From Halomonas sp. (GTDB lineage Bacteria > Pseudomonadota > Gammaproteobacteria > Pseudomonadales > Halomonadaceae): 64,000 nucleotides of DNA. Made by a program: the position numbers and the translations under genes. Positions 35,711-44,073 of the stretch are shown piece by piece. Below the pieces are notes generated by a model. It searched no databases. It worked only from the letters and a program-made list of their open reading frames with translations, and was not told where the DNA came from. The stretch is from assembly GCF_017515565.1 (NCBI RefSeq), contig NZ_JAFWFN010000004.1, positions 1 through 64,000 on the forward strand, given 5' to 3'. Position 1 is the first letter of the stretch. Every line of letters starts with the position of its first letter.

Positions 35711-37585
35711 CTAATTAGAATCTTCGGCAGCCGACAAGGGCTGTTGCTGGATTAAGCGAGCGGTTAACGGCGTAAAAACGAGTTCAATGCCGGTACCCCC
35801 AGCAGGGCGATTAGCGATACTCAACTCCCCGTTCAGGGTGGTAGCTCGGTCGCGTATGATTACCAAGCCGTAGTGCATCGGCGGAGAGTTATCATCTTCT
35901 AAACCAATGCCGTCATCTTCGATTTTTACCAGCAAACGCGCATTGGCGAAACGCACCGTCACGGCAGCCCAGTGAGCCTTGGCATGTTTGTGCGTATTAG
36001 CAAGTGCCTCACGAATAATCTGTAACACATGAATTTCTTCGTTCGGGTTTAGCAAGTAGGGTGGCACATCGTACTCCAGCTCTACAGGGATCCCCATGCG
36101 CTGAGTGAACTCATCGACCGTCTGGCGCAGAGCGAATTGTAACCCAGGACCTTCAAGCTTAAGCCGGAAAGTGGTCAGCAGCTCGCGCAGTTGGCGATAG
36201 GCGCTATTCAACCCGTTACGCAGCTCATCGAATACCGCTGCCTGCGCTTCGCGTGTTGTGTCTTTTTGCTGCATACGTTCGAGTCGAGCAACCTGCATCT
36301 TAAGATAAGAGAGCGACTGGGCCAGGGAGTCGTGCAGTTCCCGTGCAATGATCGTGCGCTCATTGATGAGGGTCACTTGCTGCTGCTCTTCGATACGTCG
36401 CTGTAGGTAGACCGCCGTGGCCAACTGGTCGGCAAGAATGCTGAGCAGCCTGCGAGTGTTATCGTTAAGCCGCTCGCGGGGGTACCACACTTCCAGGGTG
36501 CCCAGCAGGGTGTCACCGACACTAATAGGGAGTAACAAACATTGCGATTGATCGCTGGCGACCATATCCAGAGGGCGGGGGTCAATCAAACAGGCATGGC
36601 ACTCTTGGTCTCGACAGTACTCCGGCCGAGTGCGCGAGTGAGTTTCCAGCACCGGCATTTCCCGTTGGTCAAAGGGGTCGTTAAGTGATAACCGTATCGG
36701 CCCGATATTCAGCAGTTTTTCCAGTTCGCGCAGCATTGGCGCTGCACTGGAGCAGAGGTCGTTGCCGCCACCGTAGAGCGAACGACTAGCATCGTGCATT
36801 GCCCGCATGGCTTGGTTGCTGCGCTCAAGCTCCTGTTTCTTGCGGGATACCTTGTCTTCAAGCGCAGCGTAGCTGGAGGCCAGTTCAGCGGACATGTTGT
36901 TTAAGGTGTCGCCTAGCAAGGCCAGTTCGTCGCTGCCCCGAATTTGAGAGCGCGGCTTAAAGTTCCGCTGAGATGCTTCCCGGGCAAGCACCATCAGCTG
37001 GCGTAATGGCAACACAAGGTTATGGCGAACATCGTAGAGCGCGATTAGTACCACAATAGCGATCAGCACGAGGAAGAGTACTTGCATCATGCCGAGTAGC
37101 CTTACCTTAGCCTCGGTGCTCTGCTCTAGGTAGGTCACCAGGATTTCAATGTCACTAACCATCGCTACGATCATCGTTTCTAGTCTATCTAGTTCGCGGG
37201 CGGCGGTTGGGTTTTGCAGTGTCGGGCGTAGCGTGCTTTGCCAGTAGGATTGGATTTCTTCCAACTGTTGACGGCTCTCGTGGTGATGGTCGGCAGGGAT
37301 GTTTTGCTGGAGGGTAATACCATTCAAGCGCTGGTCGAAGCGCACCAAAAGTGCTTCGAGTTGTGCCTCGTGCGCCTCTTCAGGTTCATAATGCGCGCGC
37401 TGCAGCGCTCCCATAATCTGGTAGGCGTTCATGCGTAATGAGCCAGCCACGTTGATCGCCGCAGCATCCCCATGGGTACTGCTAGACATGGCCATTGTCA
37501 GGGTGATGCTAATGAGTGCCATACCACTGATAGCTAGCAGGGACGCAATGATGCGAGCTACAAGGGAGCGTTGAAGTAATTTCAT
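35711..37585 (-). CDS. narX: Nitrate/nitrite sensor histidine kinase NarX
   Basis: A 624-residue membrane sensor kinase. Residues 11-33 and 163-185 are membrane helices. The periplasmic P-box ([14 protein letters not shown], 45-58) that binds nitrate is well kept, and HAMP (about 183-240) follows. The NarX cysteine cluster sits at residues 324, 329 and 332. The dimerisation domain has the phospho-accepting His418 ([11 protein letters not shown]), and the C-terminal ATPase domain shows DDGIGL. It phosphorylates NarL. The operon with narL is clear; the gene is divergent from an unknown membrane protein gene. Confidence 0.93.
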   Translation of the reverse strand: MKLLQRSLVARIIASLLAISGMALISITLTMAMSSSTHGDAAAINVAGSLRMNAYQIMGALQRAHYEPEEAHEAQLEALLVRFDQRLNGITLQQNIPADHHHESRQQLEEIQSYWQSTLRPTLQNPTAARELDRLETMIVAMVSDIEILVTYLEQSTEAKVRLLGMMQVLFLVLIAIVVLIALYDVRHNLVLPLRQLMVLAREASQRNFKPRSQIRGSDELALLGDTLNNMSAELASSYAALEDKVSRKKQELERSNQAMRAMHDASRSLYGGGNDLCSSAAPMLRELEKLLNIGPIRLSLNDPFDQREMPVLETHSRTRPEYCRDQECHACLIDPRPLDMVASDQSQCLLLPISVGDTLLGTLEVWYPRERLNDNTRRLLSILADQLATAVYLQRRIEEQQQVTLINERTIIARELHDSLAQSLSYLKMQVARLERMQQKDTTREAQAAVFDELRNGLNSAYRQLRELLTTFRLKLEGPGLQFALRQTVDEFTQRMGIPVELEYDVPPYLLNPNEEIHVLQIIREALANTHKHAKAHWAAVTVRFANARLLVKIEDDGIGLEDDNSPPMHYGLVIIRDRATTLNGELSIANRPAGGTGIELVFTPLTARLIQQQPLSAAEDSN

Positions 37586-37722
37586 GACGGTTCCAGTAGC
37601 ACATAAGAGGGAAGAAAGTGGGGCATTAGCTGGATCTCGATACGGGGGCTATTACTTTGGGGTTAGCCCGACTACCTCCGATGCTTTTTGACCTAAACCC
37701 GGCATTTACCCACAATTCTGGC

Positions 37723-38391
37723 ATGTCTTCTGATGTCTTCATACCCTCGCCGGGAATCACCATGCCTCCACCTATACCGCCTCCGACGCTGGAGACATCA
37801 AAAGAGCCCGTAAATGGCTATCAGATGCTGGTAGCCATGCTATTGATGCCGCTGGCCAGCGCCTTAGCGGTAGCCAGCTGGACACTCTACGCGCTGCTCG
37901 CGATCCACCCTATTTATGTACTGTTGCCGTTGGGTAGTGGTGCTCTGCTGGCTTGGCCTGCATGGCGACTAGCACGACGATTCAGTACCTGCAGCTTGAT
38001 GCAGTGGCTGCTGCTAGGACTCGCACTGGCACTCGGCTGGTTTGGGGTGGCTCATCAGCCAGGGGAGTTTCTGCTGGTGGGGGGTGGGCTAGGGCTGGGA
38101 GGTGCTGTCATTGCCACTGGCATAGCCCATGCCAAAGGTTGGATGCCAGGCTGCCTGAAGCGCCTACTTTTAGGGCTCTTCCTAGCTCTGGTGGCAGGGG
38201 TAGGATTTTCTTTGCATATGGAGCCTCTAGTGGTTCAGGCGTATGGCTGGCGGGCAGCGCCCTTGAGCCTGCTCATTCCTCTAGCCATGGTCATGCTGCT
38301 GTTATGGCTTTTTGTAGAGGCACCCACGGCAGTTCAAGGCGGTACTAAGAAATCCCCTGGCAGTAAAACGACTCGCTCTTCTGAGTCATGA
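37723..38391 (+). CDS. Uncharacterised membrane protein divergent from narX
   Basis: A protein of about 222 residues with a proline-rich N-terminal segment (PPPIPPP) and five to six hydrophobic helices, ending in a basic tail. No family is recognised. The start is uncertain: TTG 37657, ATG 37681, 37723 and 37762 are all in frame, and none has a strong ribosome-binding site. Its place between narX and ubiT, with its stop overlapping the reading frame of the next gene, suggests a nitrate-linked operon of unknown role. Confidence 0.6.
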   Translation: MSSDVFIPSPGITMPPPIPPPTLETSKEPVNGYQMLVAMLLMPLASALAVASWTLYALLAIHPIYVLLPLGSGALLAWPAWRLARRFSTCSLMQWLLLGLALALGWFGVAHQPGEFLLVGGGLGLGGAVIATGIAHAKGWMPGCLKRLLLGLFLALVAGVGFSLHMEPLVVQAYGWRAAPLSLLIPLAMVMLLLWLFVEAPTAVQGGTKKSPGSKTTRSSES

Positions 38392-38444
38392 AACATAATA
38401 ACGTCTCTCACCTACGAACGACTGTCACCATAAGGCCCTTTTCC

Positions 38445-38837
38445 ATGACGATAGCAACATTTTCCGATCTACTGCAGGAAGCTCGTAAGCAAGCCAAGCC
38501 CCAGCGGTTGCTGTTTGTGTTCGTTCACGCTGAACTGCCCGACTTCCCTGATGATGAGCAGCGTCGTCGTTTCGAGCAGGGGGAGGGCGGCGTGTTGGTC
38601 CCCGTCGTCTGTGTGGACAAGCCGACAGATGAATTGAGCAATATGGCCGCATTGGTCGAGGAGGCGCGTCGTACTGGGTTCGAATGGGATCTGGTATTTG
38701 CGGCTGCCATGGACGACCCGGCGGATGACGCCGAGATTGAACGTCAGCTTCAGCGTATGACGGCGTCGCTGCAGATGGGCAATATCACCTCGTTTATCGC
38801 TTTCGATCATCAGGGCGATGCCGTGAGCGTTGGCTGA
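38445..38837 (+). CDS. Conserved small soluble protein, unknown function
   Basis: A 130-residue acidic protein starting MTIATFSDLLQEAR. It has alternating strand/helix pattern (RLLFVFVHAELP, GVLVPVVCVDKP, ...FAAAMDDPADDAEIERQL) but no recognised motif. Similar proteins in relatives seem to be labelled ribonucleotide reductase subunit, which the short length does not support. An in-frame ATG at 38388 exists, but 38445 fits the protein pattern better. It is followed by the SirB2-like gene, whose GTG lies 11 bases after its stop codon. Confidence 0.6.
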   Translation: MTIATFSDLLQEARKQAKPQRLLFVFVHAELPDFPDDEQRRRFEQGEGGVLVPVVCVDKPTDELSNMAALVEEARRTGFEWDLVFAAAMDDPADDAEIERQLQRMTASLQMGNITSFIAFDHQGDAVSVG

Positions 38838-38847
38838 GGACGTCACC

Positions 38848-39234
38848 GTGGAACACTATTTTGTGATCAAGCACCTTCACATGACAGCGGCTGCGTTGAG
38901 CATCACGCTTTTCGTGATACGCGCTTGGTGGTCGGTGCGGGAAAGCCCGCAGCTCAATGCGCGCTGGGTCAAGGTGCTGCCGCATCTCATCGATACCGCC
39001 TTGTTGGGCCTGGGGGTGACGTTAATGGTGCTGCTCTCTGTATGGCCCTGGCAGCTTCCCTGGCTGAGTGCCAAATTGCTGGCATTACTGGCCTACATCG
39101 GTATTGGCACCCTTGCCATTAAGCGTGGGAAGACGCCTCAATCGCGCGCTATCGCCGCCGTGGCGGCTATCGCTCTATTCGTTTACATGGTGGGGGCCGC
39201 CATTCGACACAGCCCCCTTTCCTGGCTAGCTTGA
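38848..39234 (+). CDS. SirB2-family membrane protein
   Basis: A 128-residue protein with four predicted membrane helices. The N-terminal KHLHMTAAALSITLFVIRAWW and the HLIDTALLGLGVTLM segments match the SirB/invasion-expression-upregulator family, which has conserved histidines in helices 1 and 2. The function is unknown; nearness to nitrate respiration genes suggests a role in the membrane. The GTG at 38848 follows TGAGGA seven bases upstream and is preferred. Confidence 0.78.
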   Translation: MEHYFVIKHLHMTAAALSITLFVIRAWWSVRESPQLNARWVKVLPHLIDTALLGLGVTLMVLLSVWPWQLPWLSAKLLALLAYIGIGTLAIKRGKTPQSRAIAAVAAIALFVYMVGAAIRHSPLSWLA

Positions 39235-39283
39235 GATGAGCCATTCATTTCCATTGGCCATGAGTGAAGTTATGTCGCCTCTA

Positions 39284-39297
39284 CTGATGCATATCAG
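39284..39297 (+). promoter_or_regulatory. FNR/Anr-like box upstream of ubiT
   Basis: CTGAT-GCAT-ATCAG is a perfect palindrome differing from the FNR/Anr consensus TTGAT-N4-ATCAA only in the outer base of each half. Its centre is about 83 bases before the ubiT start, suitable for activation without oxygen. Confidence 0.6.
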
Positions 39298-39373
39298 TTC
39301 GAAGCGCCATCGCAGTGCTTAGCATGGCTCCTATGGCGTTGGTCGTTGATCTCTTTATTTAGGAGTGTGTGTT

Positions 39374-39871
39374 GTGTCATTGCTACCGTTTGCTGTTCCC
39401 ATGCCGTCTGCGTTACTGCCTCTACCGGTAACCCTTGAACACCTGATTCGTCTTCTTGACCCGAAGGTGCCTTTCATTATTAAGCAGCGTTTGGTCGAGC
39501 CTTTGCTTAACCGTACCTTTGCTGAGCCTCTTCAAGAGGGCGAGTTCGATGTTCTGGAGGGGCGGCGTATTACCCTTGCCATCGGTGATTTAGGGGTGGC
39601 GCTAAGCCTGACGCTTGAAGCTCAGCGCTTGGTATTGTGTCGTGAGCTGGGCGAGGCAACCATTCGTGGGGGGTGGCGTGAGTTCCTGTGCCTTGCCACT
39701 CGCCGTGAGGATCCCGATAGCCTGTTTTTCCAGCGCCGTTTGATTATAGAAGGGGACACAGAGCTGGGGTTAACGCTTAAGAACCTACTAGATGGTCGAG
39801 AAGAAAGTTTTGCCCAAGGACGTTTAGGGGAAGTACTGCTGAAGCTGGAGCGGTTGTCGCGCAGAGGATAA
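39374..39871 (+). CDS. ubiT: Ubiquinone anaerobic biosynthesis accessory factor UbiT
   Basis: A 165-residue SCP2-domain protein of the UbiT (YhbT) family, with the lipid-binding fold from about residue 20 and a conserved end DSLFFQRRLIIEGDTELGL. UbiT helps make ubiquinone without oxygen, together with UbiU and UbiV, which are encoded at 43147-45069. The GTG at 39374 has AGGAG eight bases upstream, whereas 39365 overlaps that element. It carries its own FNR/Anr-like box and ends before a strong hairpin. Confidence 0.88.
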   Translation: MSLLPFAVPMPSALLPLPVTLEHLIRLLDPKVPFIIKQRLVEPLLNRTFAEPLQEGEFDVLEGRRITLAIGDLGVALSLTLEAQRLVLCRELGEATIRGGWREFLCLATRREDPDSLFFQRRLIIEGDTELGLTLKNLLDGREESFAQGRLGEVLLKLERLSRRG

Positions 39872-39900
39872 TTTAATCCTCACCAGCCCCCGGGGATTTA

Positions 39901-39937
39901 TTAGGCGGCGTCGGTATAGGTTACCGACGCCGCCTAA
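39901..39937. terminator. Bidirectional terminator between ubiT and hmp
   Basis: Two perfect 16-base arms, TTAGGCGGCGTCGGTA and its complement, enclose a five-base loop. It sits 29 bases after the ubiT stop and ends two bases before the hmp stop codon, serving both convergent genes. Confidence 0.85.
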
Positions 39938-39939
39938 TA

Positions 39940-41112
39940 TCAAGCGACGTCGAGTGGTCGCGAGGGGCCGAAGTGCTCAAAGTGTCGGCGGTCTGCATCA
40001 ATGCCCAGCTCAGCCAAGGCACTGTTGATAGCCGTCATAAACCCCTGGGGGCCGACAAAATAGCAGCGTGCCATAGGGCCAGGCAGGTAGTCGGCTAATA
40101 AGGAGCGGTCGATACGCCCAATGTGATCGGCACGGTTTCCTTGTTCATGAATGCTGACCGCCTGAAAACGCGCGGGATAGGCAGCCTTTAATGTTTCAAG
40201 CTCGTCATTGAAAGCGTGATGATCGGCATCTAAGGCGGCGTGTAAATAGACGACCTGGCGCCCAAGCGACAAAGCATGTCGCGCTATGGGAAGAAGTGGT
40301 GTTTGGCCAACACCCCCGCTGGCAAGCAGCAGCGGTTCGTCACCCTCTACCAGCGTCAGGTCGCCTGCTGGTGGAAGCAGCTCTATGTTATCGCCTGGTT
40401 GCAGAACATCGTGGAAATAACGGCTGACTTGCCCCTCTGCTTCGCGTTTGATTGAGATGCGATAGCTCCGACCATTGGGGGTATCCGATAGGCTGTAGTG
40501 CCGGTAGACCAGTTCGCCATTAATGGTTAAGCGTACGCCGATATATTGGCCAGGCTCATGGTCAGCCACCGTGTTGCCATCCTCGGGTTCCAGAATAAAA
40601 GAGCGAATTAAGACACTCTCCTGCTGGGTGCTGGCAATCTTGAAGCGGCGAGTGCCCCGCCAACCTCCTGGGCGCTGCTCAAACTCGCGGTAGCGCTGGT
40701 CTTCAAGGTCGATGAGGAGTGCGGCAAGCTCGTTATACAGCGCCCCCCATGCATCGGCGATTTCCGGCGTTACGGCATCGCCAAGTACATCGCCAATCGC
40801 CGCTAGCAAGCACTCCCCTACAATGGGGTACTGCTCAGGCAGTATCCCCAAAGAGACATGCTTGCTGACCACAACCGCCAGTGTGGCGCGTGCTTGGGCA
40901 GGATTGCTGCGCAGTTTTACATAGGCCAATACGGCGCTGGCCAGAGCGCGAGGCTGCCCACCGCTTTGCTGATGCGCCTCATTGAAGAGTGGTTTTACGT
41001 CGGGATAGCGGGTAAACATCAACGGATAAAAGTGCTCAGTAATGGCGTCCAGGTGTTCAGCAACGACGGGCGCCGTAGCGTCGATCAGTGTTTCTTGTTC
41101 ATGTGTTAGCAC
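39940..41112 (-). CDS. hmp: Flavohemoprotein, nitric oxide dioxygenase
   Basis: A 390-residue protein with an N-terminal globin domain (about 1-140; the proximal His is in SKHVSLGI near residue 85), an FAD-binding domain (RHYSLSD near 205) and an NAD-binding domain (ASGGVGQTPLLPI near 265, ending FGP). It turns NO and O2 into nitrate in the cytosol. The start is GTG; the sequence MLTHEQETLIDATAPVVAEH is the family N-terminus. Expression is very likely under NsrR, since an almost perfect operator lies just upstream. Confidence 0.95.
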   Translation of the reverse strand: MLTHEQETLIDATAPVVAEHLDAITEHFYPLMFTRYPDVKPLFNEAHQQSGGQPRALASAVLAYVKLRSNPAQARATLAVVVSKHVSLGILPEQYPIVGECLLAAIGDVLGDAVTPEIADAWGALYNELAALLIDLEDQRYREFEQRPGGWRGTRRFKIASTQQESVLIRSFILEPEDGNTVADHEPGQYIGVRLTINGELVYRHYSLSDTPNGRSYRISIKREAEGQVSRYFHDVLQPGDNIELLPPAGDLTLVEGDEPLLLASGGVGQTPLLPIARHALSLGRQVVYLHAALDADHHAFNDELETLKAAYPARFQAVSIHEQGNRADHIGRIDRSLLADYLPGPMARCYFVGPQGFMTAINSALAELGIDADRRHFEHFGPSRPLDVA

Positions 41113-41120
41113 GGATAATA

Positions 41121-41167
41121 CCTCAGGGCTTTAAGATGGATTTTTAATACATCTTAAAGCCCTGAGG
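41121..41167 (-). promoter_or_regulatory. 47-bp palindrome covering the hmp ribosome-binding site
   Basis: Two perfect 18-base arms, CCTCAGGGCTTTAAGATG and its exact complement, enclose an 11-base centre. On the hmp strand the last four bases of the second arm are GAGG, the likely Shine-Dalgarno sequence, nine bases before the GTG. The NsrR operator occupies the middle. If transcribed, RNA would form a long hairpin that hides the ribosome-binding site. Confidence 0.8.
41133..41155. promoter_or_regulatory. NsrR operator for hmp
   Basis: The halves AAGATGGATTT and TAATACATCTT around one central T give the 11-1-11 layout of the NsrR consensus (AAGATGCATTT, N, AAATGCATCTT). Six outer bases of each half are identical to consensus. 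Together with the nearby nsrR gene this is strong evidence for NO-controlled hmp expression. Confidence 0.88.
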
Positions 41168-41260
41168 GCATAAATACCAACCATGAAGCGGGTTTTATTA
41201 GTAAAAGGGTCTTTGACGTGGCGACCGCTATTAGGGGTGGCTAGCGCACTTAAAAACTAT

Positions 41261-41283
41261 AAGATGTATTTTTGATACTTGTC
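41261..41283. promoter_or_regulatory. Second, weaker NsrR-like site before nnrS
   Basis: AAGATGTATTT is a perfect NsrR half-site, followed by T and the imperfect half TGATACTTGTC. It lies 64 bases before the nnrS start, in the intergenic region shared with hmp, and may control nnrS. Confidence 0.6.
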
Positions 41284-41346
41284 ATGGTTTTCGATGGTTG
41301 CGAGGCGCACAATGATATTTCCAAGTAAATTAGTCGGAATTATGCC

Positions 41347-42558
41347 ATGCCAACGATCACCTCATCCCAGCCTGCTTCTACGCTTACGCATCTGCCATTG
41401 ATGCGCCTAGCTTTTAGGCCTTTCTTCCTACTGGCTGCGCTGTTCAGCGTGGCATCGATGTTGGTGTGGTTGGCGTTCTGGCACGGCAATATCCTTCTGC
41501 GCCCCTATGGCGGCCTAATTTTTTGGCATCAGCATGAAATGTTGTTCGGCTTTGCAGCGGCGGTGGTCGCGGGCTTTTTACTAACGGCGGTGCGCAACTG
41601 GACTGGATTGCCGAGCTTGAGCGGCGGGCCGCTGCTGGCGCTAGTAGGATTATGGCTGTTAGGTCGGCTGCTAATGGCCTTTCCCATGGCATTGCCGGGC
41701 TGGCTAGTATTGATGGTCGACCTTGCGTTTCTGCCGGTGGTTGCCATTGTTATGGCGAAACTGGTGATCACCGCGAAGCGGTGGCGCAATTTGATCTTCA
41801 TCCCTGTGCTGGCGCTGTTTGCGATGGCTAATCTGGCGATGCACTTGGGGTTGATGAATGGCGATGCCGAGTTGATTCGCCAAGCTGCCTACTTAGCTGT
41901 GCTATTGATCACGCTTTTGATGACCGTCGTAGGCGGGCGGGTGATTGCTATGTTTACCGCCAACCGTTTAGGACGGCCCAAGCCAGCGCCTATTCCCGTA
42001 CTTGAAGGTGTTACGCTGGCGAGTACGGCGGGCGTCGTATTATTGCAGTTGGCCATCATGCTGGGCGTTGCCATTCCTACGGTGTTAATGGGTGGGGCGA
42101 TGCTCTTAGCAGCATTGGCCAACACACTTCGCATGGCACGCTGGGGTGGACTGCAAAGCTGGCGCGAACCATTGCTATGGGGGTTGCACTGCAGTTATGC
42201 CTTCATCCCCTTAGGCCTCGTCATGTGGGTATTAGCGCTCATGGGGCTAATGCGCACTGAGCTTGCAATTCACGCCCTGAGTATCGGGGGGATGGGCGTC
42301 ATGATGTTAGCGATGATGGCTCGGGTGTCACTAGGCCATACCGGTCGGCCAATACGCACCTTGCCGGGTATCGGCGTGGCGCTGGGACTCATGTTAATAG
42401 CCGCCGTCATGCGTTCACCCGTCTTAGCGCTATTTCCCCAGATCACCCACTGGACCTACACGCTAAGTATCATCTTCTGGTGCTTGGCTTACGTCATATT
42501 TCTCGTGCACTACACGTTGCCATTGATGCAGGCACGCGTCGACGGGCAGCAGGGCTAG
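41347..42558 (+). CDS. nnrS: NnrS family haem-copper membrane protein
   Basis: A 403-residue protein with about 12 membrane helices, belonging to the NnrS family. The conserved HQHEMLFGFA motif (near residue 60) and later histidines in the helices (for example GHTGRP near 335) are metal and haem ligands in this family. NnrS helps cells resist nitrosative stress. It is divergent from hmp, has an NsrR-like half-site upstream, and its stop is seven bases from the convergent nsrR stop. Confidence 0.9.
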   Translation: MPTITSSQPASTLTHLPLMRLAFRPFFLLAALFSVASMLVWLAFWHGNILLRPYGGLIFWHQHEMLFGFAAAVVAGFLLTAVRNWTGLPSLSGGPLLALVGLWLLGRLLMAFPMALPGWLVLMVDLAFLPVVAIVMAKLVITAKRWRNLIFIPVLALFAMANLAMHLGLMNGDAELIRQAAYLAVLLITLLMTVVGGRVIAMFTANRLGRPKPAPIPVLEGVTLASTAGVVLLQLAIMLGVAIPTVLMGGAMLLAALANTLRMARWGGLQSWREPLLWGLHCSYAFIPLGLVMWVLALMGLMRTELAIHALSIGGMGVMMLAMMARVSLGHTGRPIRTLPGIGVALGLMLIAAVMRSPVLALFPQITHWTYTLSIIFWCLAYVIFLVHYTLPLMQARVDGQQG

Positions 42559-42564
42559 AGAGTA

Positions 42565-43011
42565 CTAAGCGCTGATGGTAGGAATGCGCATAAGTTGCGC
42601 CAGCTGGGGTTGTTGATTGCCCAGCAAGTCAGCCAGTGTGTAGTGGTCCAGTTCGTCTAGAAATGCGGACAACGCATCCCTAAGAATCGATTGAAGTCGA
42701 CAGGCCGGCGTAATGATGCAGGCGTTATCGCTATGAAAGCACTCCACTAACGCCATGTCATGCTCCATCTCCCGCACCAGCTCGCCTAACCCAATGGTGG
42801 CGGGGTCACGGGTAAGGAGTAAGCCGCCATTCTTGCCGCGAATGGCGGTAACGTATTGTTTCTGGCTAAGTTCCTGAACGATTTTCATCAAATGATTGCG
42901 CGATATATTAAAGGTCTCGGCAATCTCATGAATGGTAGAGCGCTCCTCTCCCTTGGCAGCAAGAAAGATCAATACGCGTATTGAATAATCAGTGAATCGG
43001 GTGAGGTGCAT
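42565..43011 (-). CDS. nsrR: NO-sensing Rrf2-family repressor NsrR
   Basis: A 148-residue Rrf2 regulator with an N-terminal winged helix (MHLTRFTDYSIRVLIFLA) and three cysteines at 91, 98 and 104 that fit the iron-sulfur cluster ligands of NsrR (E. coli: 91, 96, 102). NO damages the cluster and releases the repressor from DNA. The neighbouring hmp and nnrS promoters carry matching operators. It converges on nnrS. Confidence 0.93.
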   Translation of the reverse strand: MHLTRFTDYSIRVLIFLAAKGEERSTIHEIAETFNISRNHLMKIVQELSQKQYVTAIRGKNGGLLLTRDPATIGLGELVREMEHDMALVECFHSDNACIITPACRLQSILRDALSAFLDELDHYTLADLLGNQQPQLAQLMRIPTISA

Positions 43012-43098
43012 GGAGTTAACGTTGCTCCGAGGGTAATCCAGCTATAAAAAGCATGTTGTATGAATGTTCAGTAGGTTGCAATGATAGCGGGATTAAAC

Positions 43099-43132
43099 GT
43101 TGATGGCCCTGCCGCAAAGTAGGGCCATCAAC
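43099..43132 (-). terminator. Terminator after ubiV
   Basis: A 12-base perfect stem (GTTGATGGCCCT and its complement) has a ten-base loop. It lies 15 bases beyond the ubiV stop, upstream of nsrR, so the ubiUV transcript ends before nsrR. Confidence 0.75.
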
Positions 43133-43146
43133 ACTCATTTGTTGCG

Positions 43147-44064
43147 TTAGTTAGCCCCAGTGCGGGTATTGTCCATGCCCGGTTGACCATACCAATAGCC
43201 GTCGCAGATCTCGGCATCTACCAGTGTTAATGGATCGGGGATAGGCAACCTGCCTTGGCGAGCCTGGTTAAAGGCGCTGACTACTTCGGCCATGCCTTCT
43301 GCCCGGGGACTGAGACGCGCCACCGATACCCCCGTTTCGGCCATGGCTGGAAGCTCATGACGAAGGTCCTGGCAGGCGCTCGAAAGGGTTTGAATGCCGT
43401 TCAGGGTGAAAACATCACGGGACTCTTGCGAACGCAGTACCAGGCCTTCGGGATACTTCTGGCAAACAAACTGACAGCGGTCTTTGGGTTTCTGGTGGCG
43501 TCGCGCGGTAAAACAGCGCGATGACCAAGCGAGCGGTAAGTGACCGTAGGCAAATACTTCGCAGGGTTGGCTTACCCCGGTTTGATGGCAGTCGGCGATC
43601 AGTTGAGTCAGGTCATCCCGGGACATTTCCACCGGTGCCTGCCAGCGCTGCATTCCAGCCCGCTTCATAACGTCCAAGGTGGCCGGGTTATAAAGATTGA
43701 GCGCCGCACCAGCGACAAACGGTAGCCCGGCATTCGAGAGGCGTTGTAGGGCGCTTTGATCGTTGGCTTCAACAATGAAGTCGCCGTTGTCACAGAGCTT
43801 GCGTAAATCGCGTAGGTCGGCCTCGGACTCAATCAAGGTTTGGCTGGCGAGCACCACCTGCTTGCCCGACTGGGTGAGCTCGCGTCCAATGCCTAGCCAG
43901 TCGTCAAGTTTCATGTCGCGGCGCCGCGAGCAAACCGTCTCGCCCAGGGTAATGATCTCCACTGGCCAGTCGGCCGCCTCGCGGTAGAAACCGGCGTAGT
44001 GCTCCCGTGTCCAGTAGAAGAGTACCGGGCCCAGCGACAGTTGTAGAGTAGGGGGTGTAGACAT
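43147..44064 (-). CDS. ubiV: Anaerobic ubiquinone hydroxylation protein UbiV
   Basis: A 305-residue U32-peptidase-family protein of the UbiV (YhbV) type. Four cysteines at 45, 184, 197 and 201 match the pattern of cluster ligands in E. coli UbiV (39, 180, 193, 197). Together with UbiU it hydroxylates ubiquinone precursors without oxygen and requires a 4Fe-4S cluster. Its start lies nine bases after the ubiU stop, so they form an operon. The label collagenase-like peptidase, common for U32, should not be used here. Confidence 0.92.
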   Translation of the reverse strand: MSTPPTLQLSLGPVLFYWTREHYAGFYREAADWPVEIITLGETVCSRRRDMKLDDWLGIGRELTQSGKQVVLASQTLIESEADLRDLRKLCDNGDFIVEANDQSALQRLSNAGLPFVAGAALNLYNPATLDVMKRAGMQRWQAPVEMSRDDLTQLIADCHQTGVSQPCEVFAYGHLPLAWSSRCFTARRHQKPKDRCQFVCQKYPEGLVLRSQESRDVFTLNGIQTLSSACQDLRHELPAMAETGVSVARLSPRAEGMAEVVSAFNQARQGRLPIPDPLTLVDAEICDGYWYGQPGMDNTRTGAN

Positions 44065-44073
44065 GGTGAGCTC

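Noticed and set aside
43012-43098. Possible NsrR site before nsrR itself
   Set aside because: The AAGCATG / TATGAATG sequence is too far from the NsrR consensus.
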